64,000 bases of DNA from Thalassovita autumnalis (GTDB lineage Bacteria; Pseudomonadota; Alphaproteobacteria; Rhodobacterales; Rhodobacteraceae): positions 124,001 to 188,000 of the forward strand of contig NZ_CYSB01000029.1 in the NCBI RefSeq assembly GCF_001458255.1, in the 5' to 3' direction. The position numbers and the translations under genes were made by a program. Below are positions 8,399 through 17,772 of the stretch, piece after piece. The notes below the pieces were generated by a model that was not told where the DNA came from, did no database searches, and worked only from the letters and a program-made list of their open reading frames with translations. The first letter of the stretch is position 1; each line of letters starts with the position of its first letter.

Positions 8399-9790
8399 AT
8401 GAGTGACAAATCCTCGAACCAGATGTGGGGCGGCCGTTTCGCTGCCGGACCGGACGCGATCATGGAGGCGATCAATGCCTCGATCGGGTACGACCAGCGC
8501 ATGGCCAAACAGGACATCGAAGGTTCCAGGGCCCATGCCGCCATGCTGGCCGCCACAGGCATCATTACTGATAGCGATGCTGAGGTCATTCGGGAAGGTC
8601 TGCTCACGGTCTTGTCAGAGATTGAAAGCGGCACCTTCCAGTTTTCCACCGCGCTGGAAGACATCCACATGAATGTTGAGGCACGTTTGAAGGAAATCGT
8701 CGGTGAGCCTGCAGGCCGTCTGCACACCGCACGGTCGCGCAACGATCAGGTGGCCACCGACTTCAAACTCTGGGTGCGCGATCAGATTGATGCGTCGATC
8801 GAAGGGATTGAGGCGCTGATGAAAGCGCTGATCGGTCAGGCAGAGGTTGGCTACAACTGGGTGATGCCCGGTTTCACCCACCTGCAGACTGCACAGCCTG
8901 TAACCTGGGGCCACCATATGATGGCCTATGTGGAAATGCTGGGCCGTGACCTGAGCCGTTTCAAAGATGCCCGTGCCCGGATGAACGAATCGCCCCTGGG
9001 TGCGGCCGCGCTGGCCGGCACCTCTTTCCCGATTGATCGCCACATGACGGCGGCGGCGTTGGGATTTGACCGCCCGGCGGCAAACTCGCTGGATGCGGTG
9101 GCGGATCGTGATTTCGCACTGGAGTTTCTGTCGAACGCTTCAATCTGCGCGATGCACCTAAGCCGCTTTGCCGAAGAGCTGGTGATCTGGTCCTCGGCGC
9201 AGTTCCGTTTTGTCACCATGTCCGACAAGTGGTCCACCGGCTCATCCATCATGCCGCAGAAACGTAACCCTGACGCGGCTGAACTGCTGCGCGCTAAGCT
9301 GGGCCGGATCTTTGGCGCCAATGTTGCGCTGATGACCGTGATGAAGGGCCTGCCGCTGACCTATTCCAAGGACATGCAGGAAGATAAGGAACAGGTGTTT
9401 GACGCCGCCGACAACTTCCTGCTGTCGCTGGCGGCGATGACCGGCATGGTCAGCGATATGACCGGCAACAAAGACTCGCTTGCGGCGGCGGCTGGTTCCG
9501 GCTTCTCAACCGCAACCGATCTGGCCGACTGGTGTGTACGCGCGCTGAACATGCCGTTCCGCGACGCCCACCACGTCACCGGATCGCTGGTGGCCCTGGC
9601 CGAGGAAAAGGGCTGTGACCTGCCGGATCTGACGCTGGAGGACATGAAATCGGTCAACGACCAGATCACCGAAGAGGTCTTCGGCGTCTTGGGGGTTGAT
9701 AATTCGGTCGCTTCGCGCATGTCATATGGAGGCACAGCACCGGCACAGGTGCTGGTACAAATCAAACGCTGGAAGAAAGAACTGGAATGA
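8399..9790 (+). CDS. argH: Argininosuccinate lyase
   Basis: Cytoplasmic enzyme of the fumarase/aspartase superfamily that cleaves argininosuccinate to arginine and fumarate, the last step of arginine synthesis. The 463-residue length is normal. The N-terminus has the expected W-G-G-R-F near residue 10, and the superfamily signature [11 protein letters not shown] is near residue 282. The start is ATG 8399, with M-S-D-K as in relatives and an AAGGGG ribosome site; an in-frame GTG upstream (8357) lies within the divergent gene and is not used here. The downstream lipoprotein gene overlaps the stop by four bases, so the two are translationally coupled. Confidence 0.97.
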   Translation: MSDKSSNQMWGGRFAAGPDAIMEAINASIGYDQRMAKQDIEGSRAHAAMLAATGIITDSDAEVIREGLLTVLSEIESGTFQFSTALEDIHMNVEARLKEIVGEPAGRLHTARSRNDQVATDFKLWVRDQIDASIEGIEALMKALIGQAEVGYNWVMPGFTHLQTAQPVTWGHHMMAYVEMLGRDLSRFKDARARMNESPLGAAALAGTSFPIDRHMTAAALGFDRPAANSLDAVADRDFALEFLSNASICAMHLSRFAEELVIWSSAQFRFVTMSDKWSTGSSIMPQKRNPDAAELLRAKLGRIFGANVALMTVMKGLPLTYSKDMQEDKEQVFDAADNFLLSLAAMTGMVSDMTGNKDSLAAAAGSGFSTATDLADWCVRALNMPFRDAHHVTGSLVALAEEKGCDLPDLTLEDMKSVNDQITEEVFGVLGVDNSVASRMSYGGTAPAQVLVQIKRWKKELE

Positions 9791-9960
9791 AACCTCTGTT
9801 GCTTACCCTTGGCCTACTGAGCCTTGCGGCCTGTGGCATCGATGGCGAACCGGTGAAACCCACGGCGGGGGCCTCGGTCAACATCGGCACCAATGGAATC
9901 ACCACCTCTGCCGGGGTGGGTGTCCGCAAGGGCCCGATCTCCATCGGGATCGGCCTCTGA
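9787..9960 (+). CDS. Small argH-linked lipoprotein
   Basis: A 57-residue protein whose ATG overlaps the argH stop codon (ATGA). A short hydrophobic signal ends in the lipobox L-S-L-A-A-C at residues 11-16, so the mature peptide would be a lipid-anchored tail of about 42 residues rich in Gly, Ile and Thr. Small lipoproteins in this position are common downstream of argH in Rhodobacteraceae. No function is known to me and no domain is recognisable. A terminator follows at 10006. Confidence 0.8.
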   Translation: MKPLLLTLGLLSLAACGIDGEPVKPTAGASVNIGTNGITTSAGVGVRKGPISIGIGL

Positions 9961-10005
9961 CGCCTAGACCACAGTCCTATTGAAACTGGGCGATCTGCCC
10001 TGACT

Positions 10006-10043
10006 GGCCCGACCTTGGCAAAAGGTTGGGCCGGTTCGTTTTT
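10006..10043 (+). terminator. Terminator of the argH-lipoprotein unit
   Basis: Stem GGCCCGACCTT (10006-10016) pairs with AAGGTTGGGCC (10022-10032), with one G-T pair and a 5-nt loop, and is followed by a T5 tract at about 10039. Confidence 0.75.
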
Positions 10044-10149
10044 GGCATCGGGCTGCGTCATGGGCGCAATTTAACCCTCTGTTAGGGAAGTTCGGACATC
10101 CTATGCCTATGGGGCCGCTGGCGCCCCGATGAACCAGAGGACCTGTCTC

Positions 10150-11001
10150 ATGCACGGCACCCCGCCCCCCCGCCTGCCGCCAAGTGCTGATATTCCCGCC
10201 GGGATGGACAACCCGCTGAACTATGCGGTGCAGCAACGTGACCGGGACGTGTTGCAGATGGTGGCGGATGCGCTGCGTCATGATGAGGTGCTGCTGGCCT
10301 ATCAGCCGATTGTCGAAAGCAGGCGTCAGGATCACATCGCCTTTTACGAAGGTCTGGTGCGCATACTGGATGCCACGGGCCGCGAAATTCCCGCCGCCCA
10401 ATTCATGCCCCAGGTGGAGGATCGCACCCTCGGGCGGGAAATTGATTGCACCGCCCTCAGGCTGGGGTTGCAGGCGCTGGCCAATGTGCCGGGGCTCAGA
10501 CTGTCGATCAACATGTCTGCGCGGTCAATCGGTTACGCCAAATGGCTGCGGGTTCTGGATGAGGGGCTGCGGGCGGATCCCAGCGCCGGGGCGCGGCTGA
10601 TTCTGGAAATCACCGAAAGTTCGGCGATGACGGTGCCCGAACTGGTGCGCAGTTTCATGGCTGAGATGCGGCGGCTGGACCTGGCCTTTGCCTTGGATGA
10701 TTTCGGCGCGGGCGCCACCGCGTTCCGCTATTTGCGCGACTTCCGCTTCGACATGGTGAAGATTGACCGGCAGTTCTGTCACCGGATCAGCACACAGCCC
10801 GATAATCAAACGCTTGTTCGCGCTATGGTTATGATTTCAGAACAGTTTGAGATGATGACGATTGCCGAGGGCATCGAAGAACCAGCCGATGCCGAATGGT
10901 TGTCAGCCGCTGGTCTGCACTGCCTGCAGGGCTATCACTTCGGCTATCCGCGCCTGCACCCGCATTGGCATCAGGACCAGTGCGAAAAAGCACGCGCCTG
11001 A
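10150..11001 (+). CDS. EAL-domain cyclic-di-GMP phosphodiesterase
   Basis: The 283-residue protein is essentially a single EAL domain after a Pro-rich N-terminus of about 20 residues; it has no GGDEF, PAS or membrane segment. The signature is EGL rather than EAL, but the metal/substrate residues appear present: E of EGL, N of I-N-M-S, E of EITES, both D of DDFGAG, K of KID, E of AEGIE and Q of QGYHF. It should therefore hydrolyse c-di-GMP to pGpG in the cytoplasm. ATG 10150 follows an AGAGGA ribosome site at good spacing; an in-frame ATG at 10129 lacks one and would add seven residues. It is monocistronic between two terminator-bounded units. Confidence 0.87.
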   Translation: MHGTPPPRLPPSADIPAGMDNPLNYAVQQRDRDVLQMVADALRHDEVLLAYQPIVESRRQDHIAFYEGLVRILDATGREIPAAQFMPQVEDRTLGREIDCTALRLGLQALANVPGLRLSINMSARSIGYAKWLRVLDEGLRADPSAGARLILEITESSAMTVPELVRSFMAEMRRLDLAFALDDFGAGATAFRYLRDFRFDMVKIDRQFCHRISTQPDNQTLVRAMVMISEQFEMMTIAEGIEEPADAEWLSAAGLHCLQGYHFGYPRLHPHWHQDQCEKARA

Positions 11002-11155
11002 GCCGCCGCCACTGAATGCGCTGCAACGCGGCAATTCCGCACTCTTGCCGCACTGCGGCGAATGTTCTATGACCAAGGGGAAGGCGGGAAGTGTTGGGCC
11101 CGCGGCGACGCGTTACCCCTGCGCAGATCCGCCATGATCTTGGTGGAGGAAGAAC

Positions 11156-12334
11156 ATGACCAATGTCGTCATCGTATCGGCAGCGCGGACCGCTGTTGGA
11201 TCATTCAGCGGCTCATTTGCAAACACCCCGGCCCATGACCTAGGCGCAGCCGTACTGGAAGCGATCGTAGAACGCGCCGGTATCGAAAAGGGTGAGGTTT
11301 CGGAAACCATCCTTGGTCAGGTTCTGACCGCCGGTCAGGGCCAGAACCCTGCCCGTCAGGCCCATATCAACGCCGGCCTGCCGATCGAAAGCGCCGCCTG
11401 GGGCATCAACCAAGTTTGTGGCTCAGGCCTGCGTGCCGTTGCCTTGGGCGCCCAACATGTGCAGCTGGGCGATGCGGCGATTGTGGCTGCAGGTGGTCAG
11501 GAAAACATGACCCTCAGCCCCCATGTAGCGCATCTGCGTGCCGGCACCAAAATGGGCGACATGAAATACATCGACTCGATGATCCGCGACGGTCTGTGGG
11601 ATGCCTTCAACGGCTACCACATGGGCCAAACGGCCGAGAATGTTGCCGAACAGTGGCAGATCAGCCGTGACATGCAGGACGAGTTTGCGCTTGCCTCGCA
11701 AAACAAGGCCGAAGCCGCTCAGAACGCAGGGAAATTTGATGATGAGGTGATCCCCTTCACCATCAAGACCCGCAAGGGTGAGATCGTGGTCGACAAGGAT
11801 GAATACATCCGCCACGGCGCCACGATCGAAAACATGCAGAAGCTGCGCCCTGCCTTTGTCCGCGACGGTGGCACTGTGACCGCGGCCAACGCCTCGGGCC
11901 TGAACGACGGCGCCGCCGCAGTCTTGCTGATGAGCGCCGATGAGGCAGAAAAACGCGGGTTGGAGCCTCTGGCCCGCATCGCTTCATACGCCACCGCAGG
12001 TCTGGACCCGTCGATCATGGGCGTTGGCCCGATCTACGCCTCGCGCAAAGCGCTGGACAAGGCCGGCTGGGCCGCCGGCGATCTGGATCTGGTGGAAGCC
12101 AACGAAGCCTTCGCCGCCCAGGCCTGCGCCGTGAACAAAGATATGGGCTGGGACCCGTCGATCGTGAACGTGAACGGCGGCGCCATTGCCATCGGCCACC
12201 CGATCGGCGCCTCGGGCTGCCGGATCCTCAATACGCTGCTGTTTGAAATGAAACGGCGCGAGGCCAAAAAAGGTCTGGCCACACTCTGCATCGGTGGCGG
12301 CATGGGCGTCGCCATGTGCCTGGAACGTCCCTGA
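11156..12334 (+). CDS. phaA: Acetyl-CoA C-acetyltransferase (PHB pathway thiolase)
   Basis: Biosynthetic thiolase condensing two acetyl-CoA to acetoacetyl-CoA, first step of polyhydroxybutyrate synthesis. The 392-residue length is canonical. The acyl-enzyme cysteine is in N-Q-V-C-G-S-G near residue 88. The catalytic His is in GHPIGASG near residue 348, and the second Cys is in C-I-G-G-G-M-G near residue 378. GGAGG lies eight bases before the ATG. The acetoacetyl-CoA reductase gene follows, making the assignment to PHB synthesis rather than fatty-acid degradation likely. A strong terminator separates the two genes. Confidence 0.95.
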   Translation: MTNVVIVSAARTAVGSFSGSFANTPAHDLGAAVLEAIVERAGIEKGEVSETILGQVLTAGQGQNPARQAHINAGLPIESAAWGINQVCGSGLRAVALGAQHVQLGDAAIVAAGGQENMTLSPHVAHLRAGTKMGDMKYIDSMIRDGLWDAFNGYHMGQTAENVAEQWQISRDMQDEFALASQNKAEAAQNAGKFDDEVIPFTIKTRKGEIVVDKDEYIRHGATIENMQKLRPAFVRDGGTVTAANASGLNDGAAAVLLMSADEAEKRGLEPLARIASYATAGLDPSIMGVGPIYASRKALDKAGWAAGDLDLVEANEAFAAQACAVNKDMGWDPSIVNVNGGAIAIGHPIGASGCRILNTLLFEMKRREAKKGLATLCIGGGMGVAMCLERP

Positions 12335-12364
12335 GGGCGCCGGTGAGAGAGCAAGAGACATATC

Positions 12365-12392
12365 AAGGGCGCCATCACGGCGCCCTTTTTTT
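12365..12392 (+). terminator. Rho-independent terminator between phaA and phaB
   Basis: Nine-bp perfect stem AAGGGCGCC (12365-12373) / GGCGCCCTT (12379-12387), 5-nt loop, then seven consecutive T. This is the strongest terminator in the window. Confidence 0.9.
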
Positions 12393-12518
12393 GGGCAGCC
12401 TGTGCTGCAGGTGCGAAAAACTGCCACAGACCCCAAATTGATCGCGAAATAATATTGCTTAAAAGAAAATCACAACGTAACACTATTACCAACCCAATTT
12501 CCGAACGGAGAGAAGACC

Positions 12519-13241
12519 ATGGCACGAATTGCACTTGTAACCGGTGGATCACGCGGGATCGGCGCCGCAATTTCCAAACGGCTTAAGTCCGAAGGTTATG
12601 AGGTTGCCGCGACCTATGCAGGCAATGACGACGCCGCTGCAGCCTTCACTGCGGAGACCGGCATCAAGACCTACAAATGGAATGTCGCCTCTTACGAGGA
12701 CAGCGCCGCAGGTATCGCCAAAGTTGAAGCGGACCTGGGCCCGATCGATGTGGTGGTGGCCAATGCCGGCATCACTCGCGACGCACCGTTCCACAAGATG
12801 ACACCGGAACAGTGGCATCAGGTGGTCGACACCAACCTGACCGGTGTGTTCAACACCGTGCACCCGATCTGGCCCGGCATGCGGGAGCGCAAGTTTGGCC
12901 GGGTGATCGTGATTTCCTCGATCAACGGGCAGAAGGGCCAGTTCGCCCAGGTGAACTATGCCGCCACCAAAGCCGGCGATCTGGGCATTGTGAAATCGCT
13001 GGCACAGGAAGGCGCCCGCGCGGGCATCACCGCCAACGCCATCTGCCCCGGCTACATCGCCACTGAAATGGTCATGGCCGTGCCGGAAAAGGTGCGCGAG
13101 TCGATCATCGGTCAGATCCCCACCGGCCGTCTGGGCGAACCGGATGAGATTGCGCGCTGCGTGTCCTTCCTGGCGTCTGATGAGGCGGGTTTCATCAACG
13201 GATCCACCATTTCGGCCAACGGTGGTCAGTTCTTCGTCTGA
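12519..13241 (+). CDS. phaB: Acetoacetyl-CoA reductase (NADPH)
   Basis: SDR enzyme reducing acetoacetyl-CoA to (R)-3-hydroxybutyryl-CoA for PHB polymerisation. It has 240 residues with Rossmann glycines GGSRGIG at 9-15, an NAG motif near 86 and the catalytic Y-A-A-T-K near 150 following S-S-I-N. The pairing with phaA makes this PhaB rather than FabG. An AT-rich stretch upstream (about 12440-12500) and the terminator after phaA indicate its own promoter. The ribosome site GGAGAGAAG is strong. PHB synthase is not in the window. Confidence 0.93.
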   Translation: MARIALVTGGSRGIGAAISKRLKSEGYEVAATYAGNDDAAAAFTAETGIKTYKWNVASYEDSAAGIAKVEADLGPIDVVVANAGITRDAPFHKMTPEQWHQVVDTNLTGVFNTVHPIWPGMRERKFGRVIVISSINGQKGQFAQVNYAATKAGDLGIVKSLAQEGARAGITANAICPGYIATEMVMAVPEKVRESIIGQIPTGRLGEPDEIARCVSFLASDEAGFINGSTISANGGQFFV

Positions 13242-13261
13242 TCCCCAGAGCCAGATGTGAC

Positions 13262-13296
13262 AAAGGCCGCCCCGGTTTTCCCGTGGGCGGCCTTTT
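13262..13296 (+). terminator. Terminator of phaB
   Basis: Eleven-bp stem AAAGGCCGCCC (13262-13272) with GGGCGGCCTTT (13285-13295), followed by TTTT overlap at the base of the stem. Confidence 0.75.
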
Positions 13297-13316
13297 CGTC
13301 TCGTAAGTCCTGAAGA

Positions 13317-13463
13317 TCAGGTCAGCGGGACGGTTCCGTAAGTACCGGCCGAGGTCTTGGCAGGCGCAGCGGAACGAAACAGGGCGCGGAAAAGACCAAC
13401 GAAGGCGGCACCACGTGCGGCGTAGGCGGCTTGGCTCTGGCGGGTCTGGGCAACTTCGATCAT
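13317..13463 (-). CDS. Small basic protein, 48 residues, unknown
   Basis: An ORF of 48 residues on the strand opposite to its neighbours. GGAG lies seven bases before ATG 13463, a good ribosome site, and the peptide is Ala/Arg-rich with an amphipathic central helix (F-V-G-L-F-R-A-L-F-R). It shows no domain I recognise. It resembles in general character the small DUF1127-like proteins of alphaproteobacteria (short, Arg-rich, one helix), but I do not see that family's conserved signature. It could be a genuine small gene or a chance frame. Confidence 0.45.
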   Translation of the reverse strand: MIEVAQTRQSQAAYAARGAAFVGLFRALFRSAAPAKTSAGTYGTVPLT

Positions 13464-13571
13464 CGGGTATCTCCGTCATTAAGATGTCTGAACTGACCCT
13501 AATATGCGGTTTATACCGGGCTGCGACAAACGAGAGTTTCCAAGGCGTCAGTTAAGCTGTATTTAACTGAT

Positions 13572-14519
13572 ATGTCTGATCGTCTACCGCCCCTAACCTC
13601 CCTTCGTGCCTTTGAAGCGGCTGCGCGCCATATGTCCTTTGCCAAAGCGGCGGAGGAATTGCATGTGACGCCCGCAGCGCTGTCTTATCAGATCAAATCC
13701 CTTGAAGAGCATTTGGGCACGCCTTTGTTCATACGTCTTAACCGCGCGGTGGAACTGACCGAAGCGGGCCGCGCCCTGTCACCGGGCGCATCCGAGGCGT
13801 TTCAGACCCTGACCAATGCCTGGCGTGCCACCCGGCGGCTGCAGGACAATACGACGCTGAACGTCACCGCAGGCCCGGCCTTCACCGCCAAATGGATGGC
13901 GCCGCGCCTTTATGAATTTGCCCGCGCCCATCCTGAGGTGGATCTGCGATTCTCCGCCAGCCTGAGGATGATGGATTTTGAGCGGGATGAGGTCGATGTG
14001 GCGATCCGGTTTGGCTACGGCCCCGACCATGGCGTCTGGTCGCAAAAGCTGAGCAGCGAATGGTTCACCCCGGTGATGCTGCCCGAAATGGCAGAGCGGT
14101 ATCCCACACCCGAAAGCCTGACCAAAGCGCCGCTGATCTTTGATGAATCGACTGATTTCCTCAAACCCGCCTGTGACTGGCCTGCATGGTTCCGTGCCAT
14201 GGGGGTGGATTTCACCCCATCACACGGGCTGCATTTTTCCGGGGCGGACCACGCGGTGGACGCGGCCCTTGCCGGTGGCGGCGTGGTGCTGGGCCGCCGC
14301 GCCATGGTGATCAAGGACATCTATGATGGCCGGCTGGTGGCCCCTTATGGGGTGGGCCTCGGGACAAAAGCGCACTTCCGGTTCCTCTGTCGGAAGGGGA
14401 CGGAAAACCGTCCACATATAGTGGCACTGCGGGAATGGATGCTTGCAGAAATCGCCAAAACCATTTCTGTTCACAACGCATTAACCATTATCCCGGTAGA
14501 GGACGTTCCCGCCCCATGA
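13572..14519 (+). CDS. LysR-family transcriptional regulator (GcvA-like)
   Basis: A 315-residue regulator. The N-terminal winged helix-turn-helix (residues about 5-65) has the typical L-R-A-F-E-A-A-A-R-H and T-P-A-A-L-S-Y-Q-I-K pattern of the GcvA/AmpR branch. The remaining 230 residues form a periplasmic-binding-like effector domain. It overlaps the downstream EamA exporter start by four bases (ATGA), so the regulator and transporter are co-translated. The natural hypothesis is that it controls the transporter or a neighbouring gene in response to an amino acid or related metabolite. That effector is a guess. Confidence 0.9.
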   Translation: MSDRLPPLTSLRAFEAAARHMSFAKAAEELHVTPAALSYQIKSLEEHLGTPLFIRLNRAVELTEAGRALSPGASEAFQTLTNAWRATRRLQDNTTLNVTAGPAFTAKWMAPRLYEFARAHPEVDLRFSASLRMMDFERDEVDVAIRFGYGPDHGVWSQKLSSEWFTPVMLPEMAERYPTPESLTKAPLIFDESTDFLKPACDWPAWFRAMGVDFTPSHGLHFSGADHAVDAALAGGGVVLGRRAMVIKDIYDGRLVAPYGVGLGTKAHFRFLCRKGTENRPHIVALREWMLAEIAKTISVHNALTIIPVEDVPAP

Positions 14520-15433
14520 CCAGCCACGCCAATTCCCCCGCCCCCAACGCTACGGGCGGCACACAGACGATGTCCCGATCCCGCGCCACGGCCATCGGCT
14601 TTGTTGCGGTGCTGCTTTGGGCGCTGCTGGCGTTGTTTACGGTGGGCACGGCCCCGACGCCGCCGCTGTTGCTGAACGCGATCTGCTTTGCCATCGGCGG
14701 CACCTTGGGGGTGATCTGGACCGGTGTCACCGGTGGTGCAGGCAAGCTGCGGGCGGTGCCGCTGAAGGTCTATGCCTTTGGCACGATCGGCCTTTTTGGC
14801 TATCACGCGCTTTATTTCAGCGCCCTGCGGCTAGCGCCCCCTGCGCAGGCCGGGCTGATCGCCTACCTTTGGCCGCTGTTGATCGTGCTGTTTTCCGGGC
14901 TGTTACCAGGGGAAAAACTGCGGGCGGGACATTTCATTGGTGGGATCATCGGCTTTGCAGGCGCCGCGCTGATAATCCAAGGTGGCGGCAGCGGCTTTGA
15001 TGCCAGCGCCCTGCCCGGCTATCTGCTGGCGCTGGGATGCGCGCTGTTCTGGTCCGGCTATTCCGTCCTGTCGCGCAAACTGGGCGACATCCCGACCGAG
15101 GCTGTGGCAGTGTTTTGCATCGCAACTGCTGTTCTGTCGGCGCTGCTGCATCTGGCAACGGAAACCACCCAATGGCCGGTTGGCCTCTGGGGGTGGGGAT
15201 CGGCCATCGCACTGGGGCTGGGGCCTGTGGGCCTGGCCTTCTACGTCTGGGATATCGGGGTGAAACGCGGCGACATTCAGCTGCTTGGTGTCAGCTCCTA
15301 CGCGGCACCTTTGCTGTCGACACTGGTTTTGGTGGGGTTTGGCATCGCCGCCCCAAGCTGGTCCCTGGGGCTGGCGGCTTTGCTGATCACGGGTGGCGCG
15401 GGATTGGCTGCCCGCGCCAGCTTGAAAAAGTGA
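14516..15433 (+). CDS. EamA/DMT-family exporter, YddG-like
   Basis: A 305-residue membrane protein with about ten hydrophobic helices and two EamA repeats. The overall layout (W-A-L-L-A-L-F-T in the first helix, a Gly-rich second helix) resembles YddG-type aromatic amino acid exporters; substrate remains unproven. The start is ATG 14516, four-base overlap with the LysR stop and an AGAGGA ribosome site upstream; an internal ATG at 14570 would remove a polar 18-residue lead and is the alternative. It ends exactly where the converging YdcH gene stops (15433/15434). Confidence 0.85.
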   Translation: MTSHANSPAPNATGGTQTMSRSRATAIGFVAVLLWALLALFTVGTAPTPPLLLNAICFAIGGTLGVIWTGVTGGAGKLRAVPLKVYAFGTIGLFGYHALYFSALRLAPPAQAGLIAYLWPLLIVLFSGLLPGEKLRAGHFIGGIIGFAGAALIIQGGGSGFDASALPGYLLALGCALFWSGYSVLSRKLGDIPTEAVAVFCIATAVLSALLHLATETTQWPVGLWGWGSAIALGLGPVGLAFYVWDIGVKRGDIQLLGVSSYAAPLLSTLVLVGFGIAAPSWSLGLAALLITGGAGLAARASLKK

Positions 15434-15607
15434 TCAGGCGGTTGCGGTACTGAGCCGTTCGATTTCTTCCTTCAGGCGCAGTTTCTGCTTTTTCATTTCG
15501 GCAATTTCCGCATCCGACGTGCCGGGAGCGCGCTGCGCTTCTTCGACCTGATGCGAGAGGGCACTGTGTTTTTTCTTCAGTTCTTCGATATGCGAACTCA
15601 AGGCCAT
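15434..15607 (-). CDS. YdcH-family (DUF465) small coiled-coil protein
   Basis: A 57-residue protein, highly charged and helical: it begins M-A-L-S-S-H-I-E-E-L-K-K-K-H and ends with an E-M-K-K-Q-K-L-R-L-K-E-E-I pattern typical of YdcH. A strong ribosome site, GAGGAG, precedes ATG 15607. YdcH proteins are small cytoplasmic proteins of unknown role, widespread in proteobacteria. The gene converges on the EamA exporter with no intervening bases. Confidence 0.85.
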   Translation of the reverse strand: MALSSHIEELKKKHSALSHQVEEAQRAPGTSDAEIAEMKKQKLRLKEEIERLSTATA

Positions 15608-15722
15608 ATAATTCTCCTCTCAATGTTAGTGCGAGACTCTCAGTCGATCATAGATCGTCGCCCCTGTCACGCTGCAGTGCAGCGCAAACAGGCCCCAAGC
15701 GGCGATTTGCTTACACCGGGAC

Positions 15723-16475
15723 TTACACTGGGAAAGGCAGCGCCGCGCCATCGCGTAAAACGGCCTGAATAACAGGCGCATAGTCTTCGCCATCGCTGCC
15801 GTGCTGCGCGCCCTGATGCAGGACCAGACCCTCATGCAGGCGAAAGTCAGCGCGGCCGTTTTTGCGCCCACGGATCAAGACCAGCTGCGCCTCACGTCCC
15901 GCGCGGGGAATCAGCGGCAACAGCTGCAGCGACCCCAACACGCCGCCCATTTCGCTGATCAACTCGGGCAGGCGTTCCGCCCGTTGGATGAAGCTGACAT
16001 AGCCCTTTGGCTTGCAGCGCTTTGCCGCCACCGCCACCCAATCCGCCAAGGGCGTTTCCCCGGCAAAGGCGATATCACGCCCCGTATCCTGCGCCGCGGT
16101 CGACCGGTCACGCTGAAAATAGGGAGGATTGGCGAAAACGTGATCGAACTGCTGCTGGCGCAGCCCCTCAGGCAGTTGGGTCAGATCACCGGTGACAACG
16201 TCAAAGGCCGCGACCGCCTCAGCAGCGTTGCGGCGGGCCAGTTGGGCATACTCCTCCTGCAGCTCCAGCCCGGTCACCGTGACCCCTGGCACCCGCGCCA
16301 ACAGGCAGAGAGAGGCCACACCAACACCGCAGCCCAGCTCCAGCGCACGCTGCCCTGGCTTTGCAGGCAGGGACGCCGCCAGCAACACAGGATCCACCCC
16401 GGCGCGATAGCCTTTGGCCGGCTGCCAGGCCTTCACGGCCCCGTTGAGGAAATCATTGTGGGTCAGATCAGCCAT
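15723..16475 (-). CDS. TrmN6-type class I SAM methyltransferase
   Basis: A 250-residue methyltransferase. The SAM-binding motif I ALELGCGVGVASL is near residues 43-55, an acidic ribose-binding residue follows in G-L-E-L, and the catalytic N-P-P-Y motif lies near residue 117. That motif is characteristic of N6-adenine methyltransferases acting on nucleic acid bases. It fits the family of tRNA1(Val) adenine-37 N6-methyltransferase (YfiC/TrmN6). The exact RNA target is inferred. It is 11 bp downstream of the DUF2007 gene on the same strand and probably co-transcribed with it. Confidence 0.85.
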   Translation of the reverse strand: MADLTHNDFLNGAVKAWQPAKGYRAGVDPVLLAASLPAKPGQRALELGCGVGVASLCLLARVPGVTVTGLELQEEYAQLARRNAAEAVAAFDVVTGDLTQLPEGLRQQQFDHVFANPPYFQRDRSTAAQDTGRDIAFAGETPLADWVAVAAKRCKPKGYVSFIQRAERLPELISEMGGVLGSLQLLPLIPRAGREAQLVLIRGRKNGRADFRLHEGLVLHQGAQHGSDGEDYAPVIQAVLRDGAALPFPV

Positions 16476-16486
16476 CTGAAACGGCC

Positions 16487-16702
16487 TCAGCCCTCCAGCG
16501 CGATACCGTTGTCGCGCATCACCTGTTCGGCCTCTTCCAGGTCGTCAGGATGCACCATCAGACGGCGCGGCAAAATGCCGATGCTGCCCTCAAGGACGCT
16601 CATGTTTACGTCCATTTCAAAGCAGTCTATACCCTCCCCCTGAAGCAGCGCTTTGGCAAAGGCAATCGACGTCGGGTCGGTGGTTCGAAGCAGTTGTTTC
16701 AT
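16487..16702 (-). CDS. DUF2007-domain protein
   Basis: A 71-residue soluble protein starting M-K-Q-L-L-R-T-T-D-P. The pattern (a hydrophobic strand, an A-x-x-L-L-x-x-x-G-I-x segment and a final V-x-P-D-D-L-E-x-A) matches the small DUF2007 'putative signal transducing' family. ATG 16702 is used; the longer frame upstream is within the divergent promoter region. It is upstream of the methyltransferase gene and 65 bp from the divergent polyprenyl synthase start. Confidence 0.8.
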   Translation of the reverse strand: MKQLLRTTDPTSIAFAKALLQGEGIDCFEMDVNMSVLEGSIGILPRRLMVHPDDLEEAEQVMRDNGIALEG

Positions 16703-16767
16703 ATCGGGGAAATATGGGCATGACGTGCGGATTTGTCGAGGACAAGAAGCGTCATGGGCGGGACAAG

Positions 16768-17769
16768 ATGAACCTGGATCACGCAAGCACAAAACCACAT
16801 GAGCGTCTGGCGGCGCATCTGGAAACCAAACTGGTGGCGGTGAATGAGATGATTCATTCCCGCATGATGTCCGAACACGCGCCGCGCATCCCGCAGGTGA
16901 CCGCGCATCTGATCGATGCGGGCGGCAAACGGCTGCGTCCGATGCTGACCTTGGCGGCGGCAGATCTGTGCGGCTACCAAGGCCAATATGATGTGCATCT
17001 GGCCACCACGGTGGAGTTCATCCACACCGCAACACTGCTGCATGATGATGTTGTCGACGAAAGCGCCCAACGTCGTGGCCGTCCGACGGCAAACCTGATG
17101 TGGGACAATAAATCGTCGGTTCTGGTCGGTGATTACCTGTTCTCGCGCTCATTCCAGATGATGGTTGAGCCGGGCAACCTGCGAGTGCTTTCGATCCTGT
17201 CCAATTCCTCGGCCACAATTGCCGAAGGCGAGGTTCTGCAGCTGACCGCGGCCACCGATCTGGCCACGGATGAAGATATCTATCTGCAGGTCGTGCGCGG
17301 CAAGACCGCCGCGCTGTTTTCCGCTGCAACCGAGGTGGGCGGCGTCATCGCTGAGGCCCCAGAAGAGCAGGTGAAAGCGCTGTTTGACTATGGCGATGCT
17401 TTGGGCATCTCCTTCCAGATTGTGGATGATCTGCTGGATTATCAGGGTGATAGCGCTGCGACGGGTAAAAACGTCGGGGATGATTTCCGCGAACGCAAGC
17501 TGACCCTGCCGGTGATCAAAGCAGTTGCCAAAGCCGACGCTGAAGAACGTGCATTCTGGGTGCGCACCATTGAAAAGGGCCGCCAGGAAGAGGGCGATCT
17601 GGAGCACGCGCTGAGCCTGCTGAACAAACACAATACGCTGGAAGAAACCCGTCAGGATGCGCTGGCCTGGGCCACCAAGGCCAAGGATGCCCTGCAGGTG
17701 CTGCCGGATCATCCGGTGCGCCAGCTGCTGATTGAGATTGCCGATTACGTGGTCGCGCGGATCAACTGA
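16768..17769 (+). CDS. Long-chain polyprenyl diphosphate synthase (ubiquinone side chain)
   Basis: Trans-isoprenyl diphosphate synthase adding isopentenyl diphosphate units to farnesyl/geranyl diphosphate. The two Asp-rich motifs are visible: H-D-D-V-V-D-E near residue 92 and D-D-L-L-D-Y near residue 222. In alphaproteobacteria the product is usually decaprenyl diphosphate for Q10. The 333-residue length fits IspB/DdsA. ATG 16768 after GGGACAAG is preferred to upstream GTG/ATG codons because it gives the family N-terminus. It converges with ispE three bases past its stop. ubiA at 52 kb would use its product. Confidence 0.93.
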   Translation: MNLDHASTKPHERLAAHLETKLVAVNEMIHSRMMSEHAPRIPQVTAHLIDAGGKRLRPMLTLAAADLCGYQGQYDVHLATTVEFIHTATLLHDDVVDESAQRRGRPTANLMWDNKSSVLVGDYLFSRSFQMMVEPGNLRVLSILSNSSATIAEGEVLQLTAATDLATDEDIYLQVVRGKTAALFSAATEVGGVIAEAPEEQVKALFDYGDALGISFQIVDDLLDYQGDSAATGKNVGDDFRERKLTLPVIKAVAKADAEERAFWVRTIEKGRQEEGDLEHALSLLNKHNTLEETRQDALAWATKAKDALQVLPDHPVRQLLIEIADYVVARIN

Positions 17770-17772
17770 CGG

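Noticed and set aside
12400-12430. A CTGC/GCAG-type PhaR box before phaB
   Set aside because: The region has CTGTGCTGCAG but the spacing and symmetry are too weak to call an operator.
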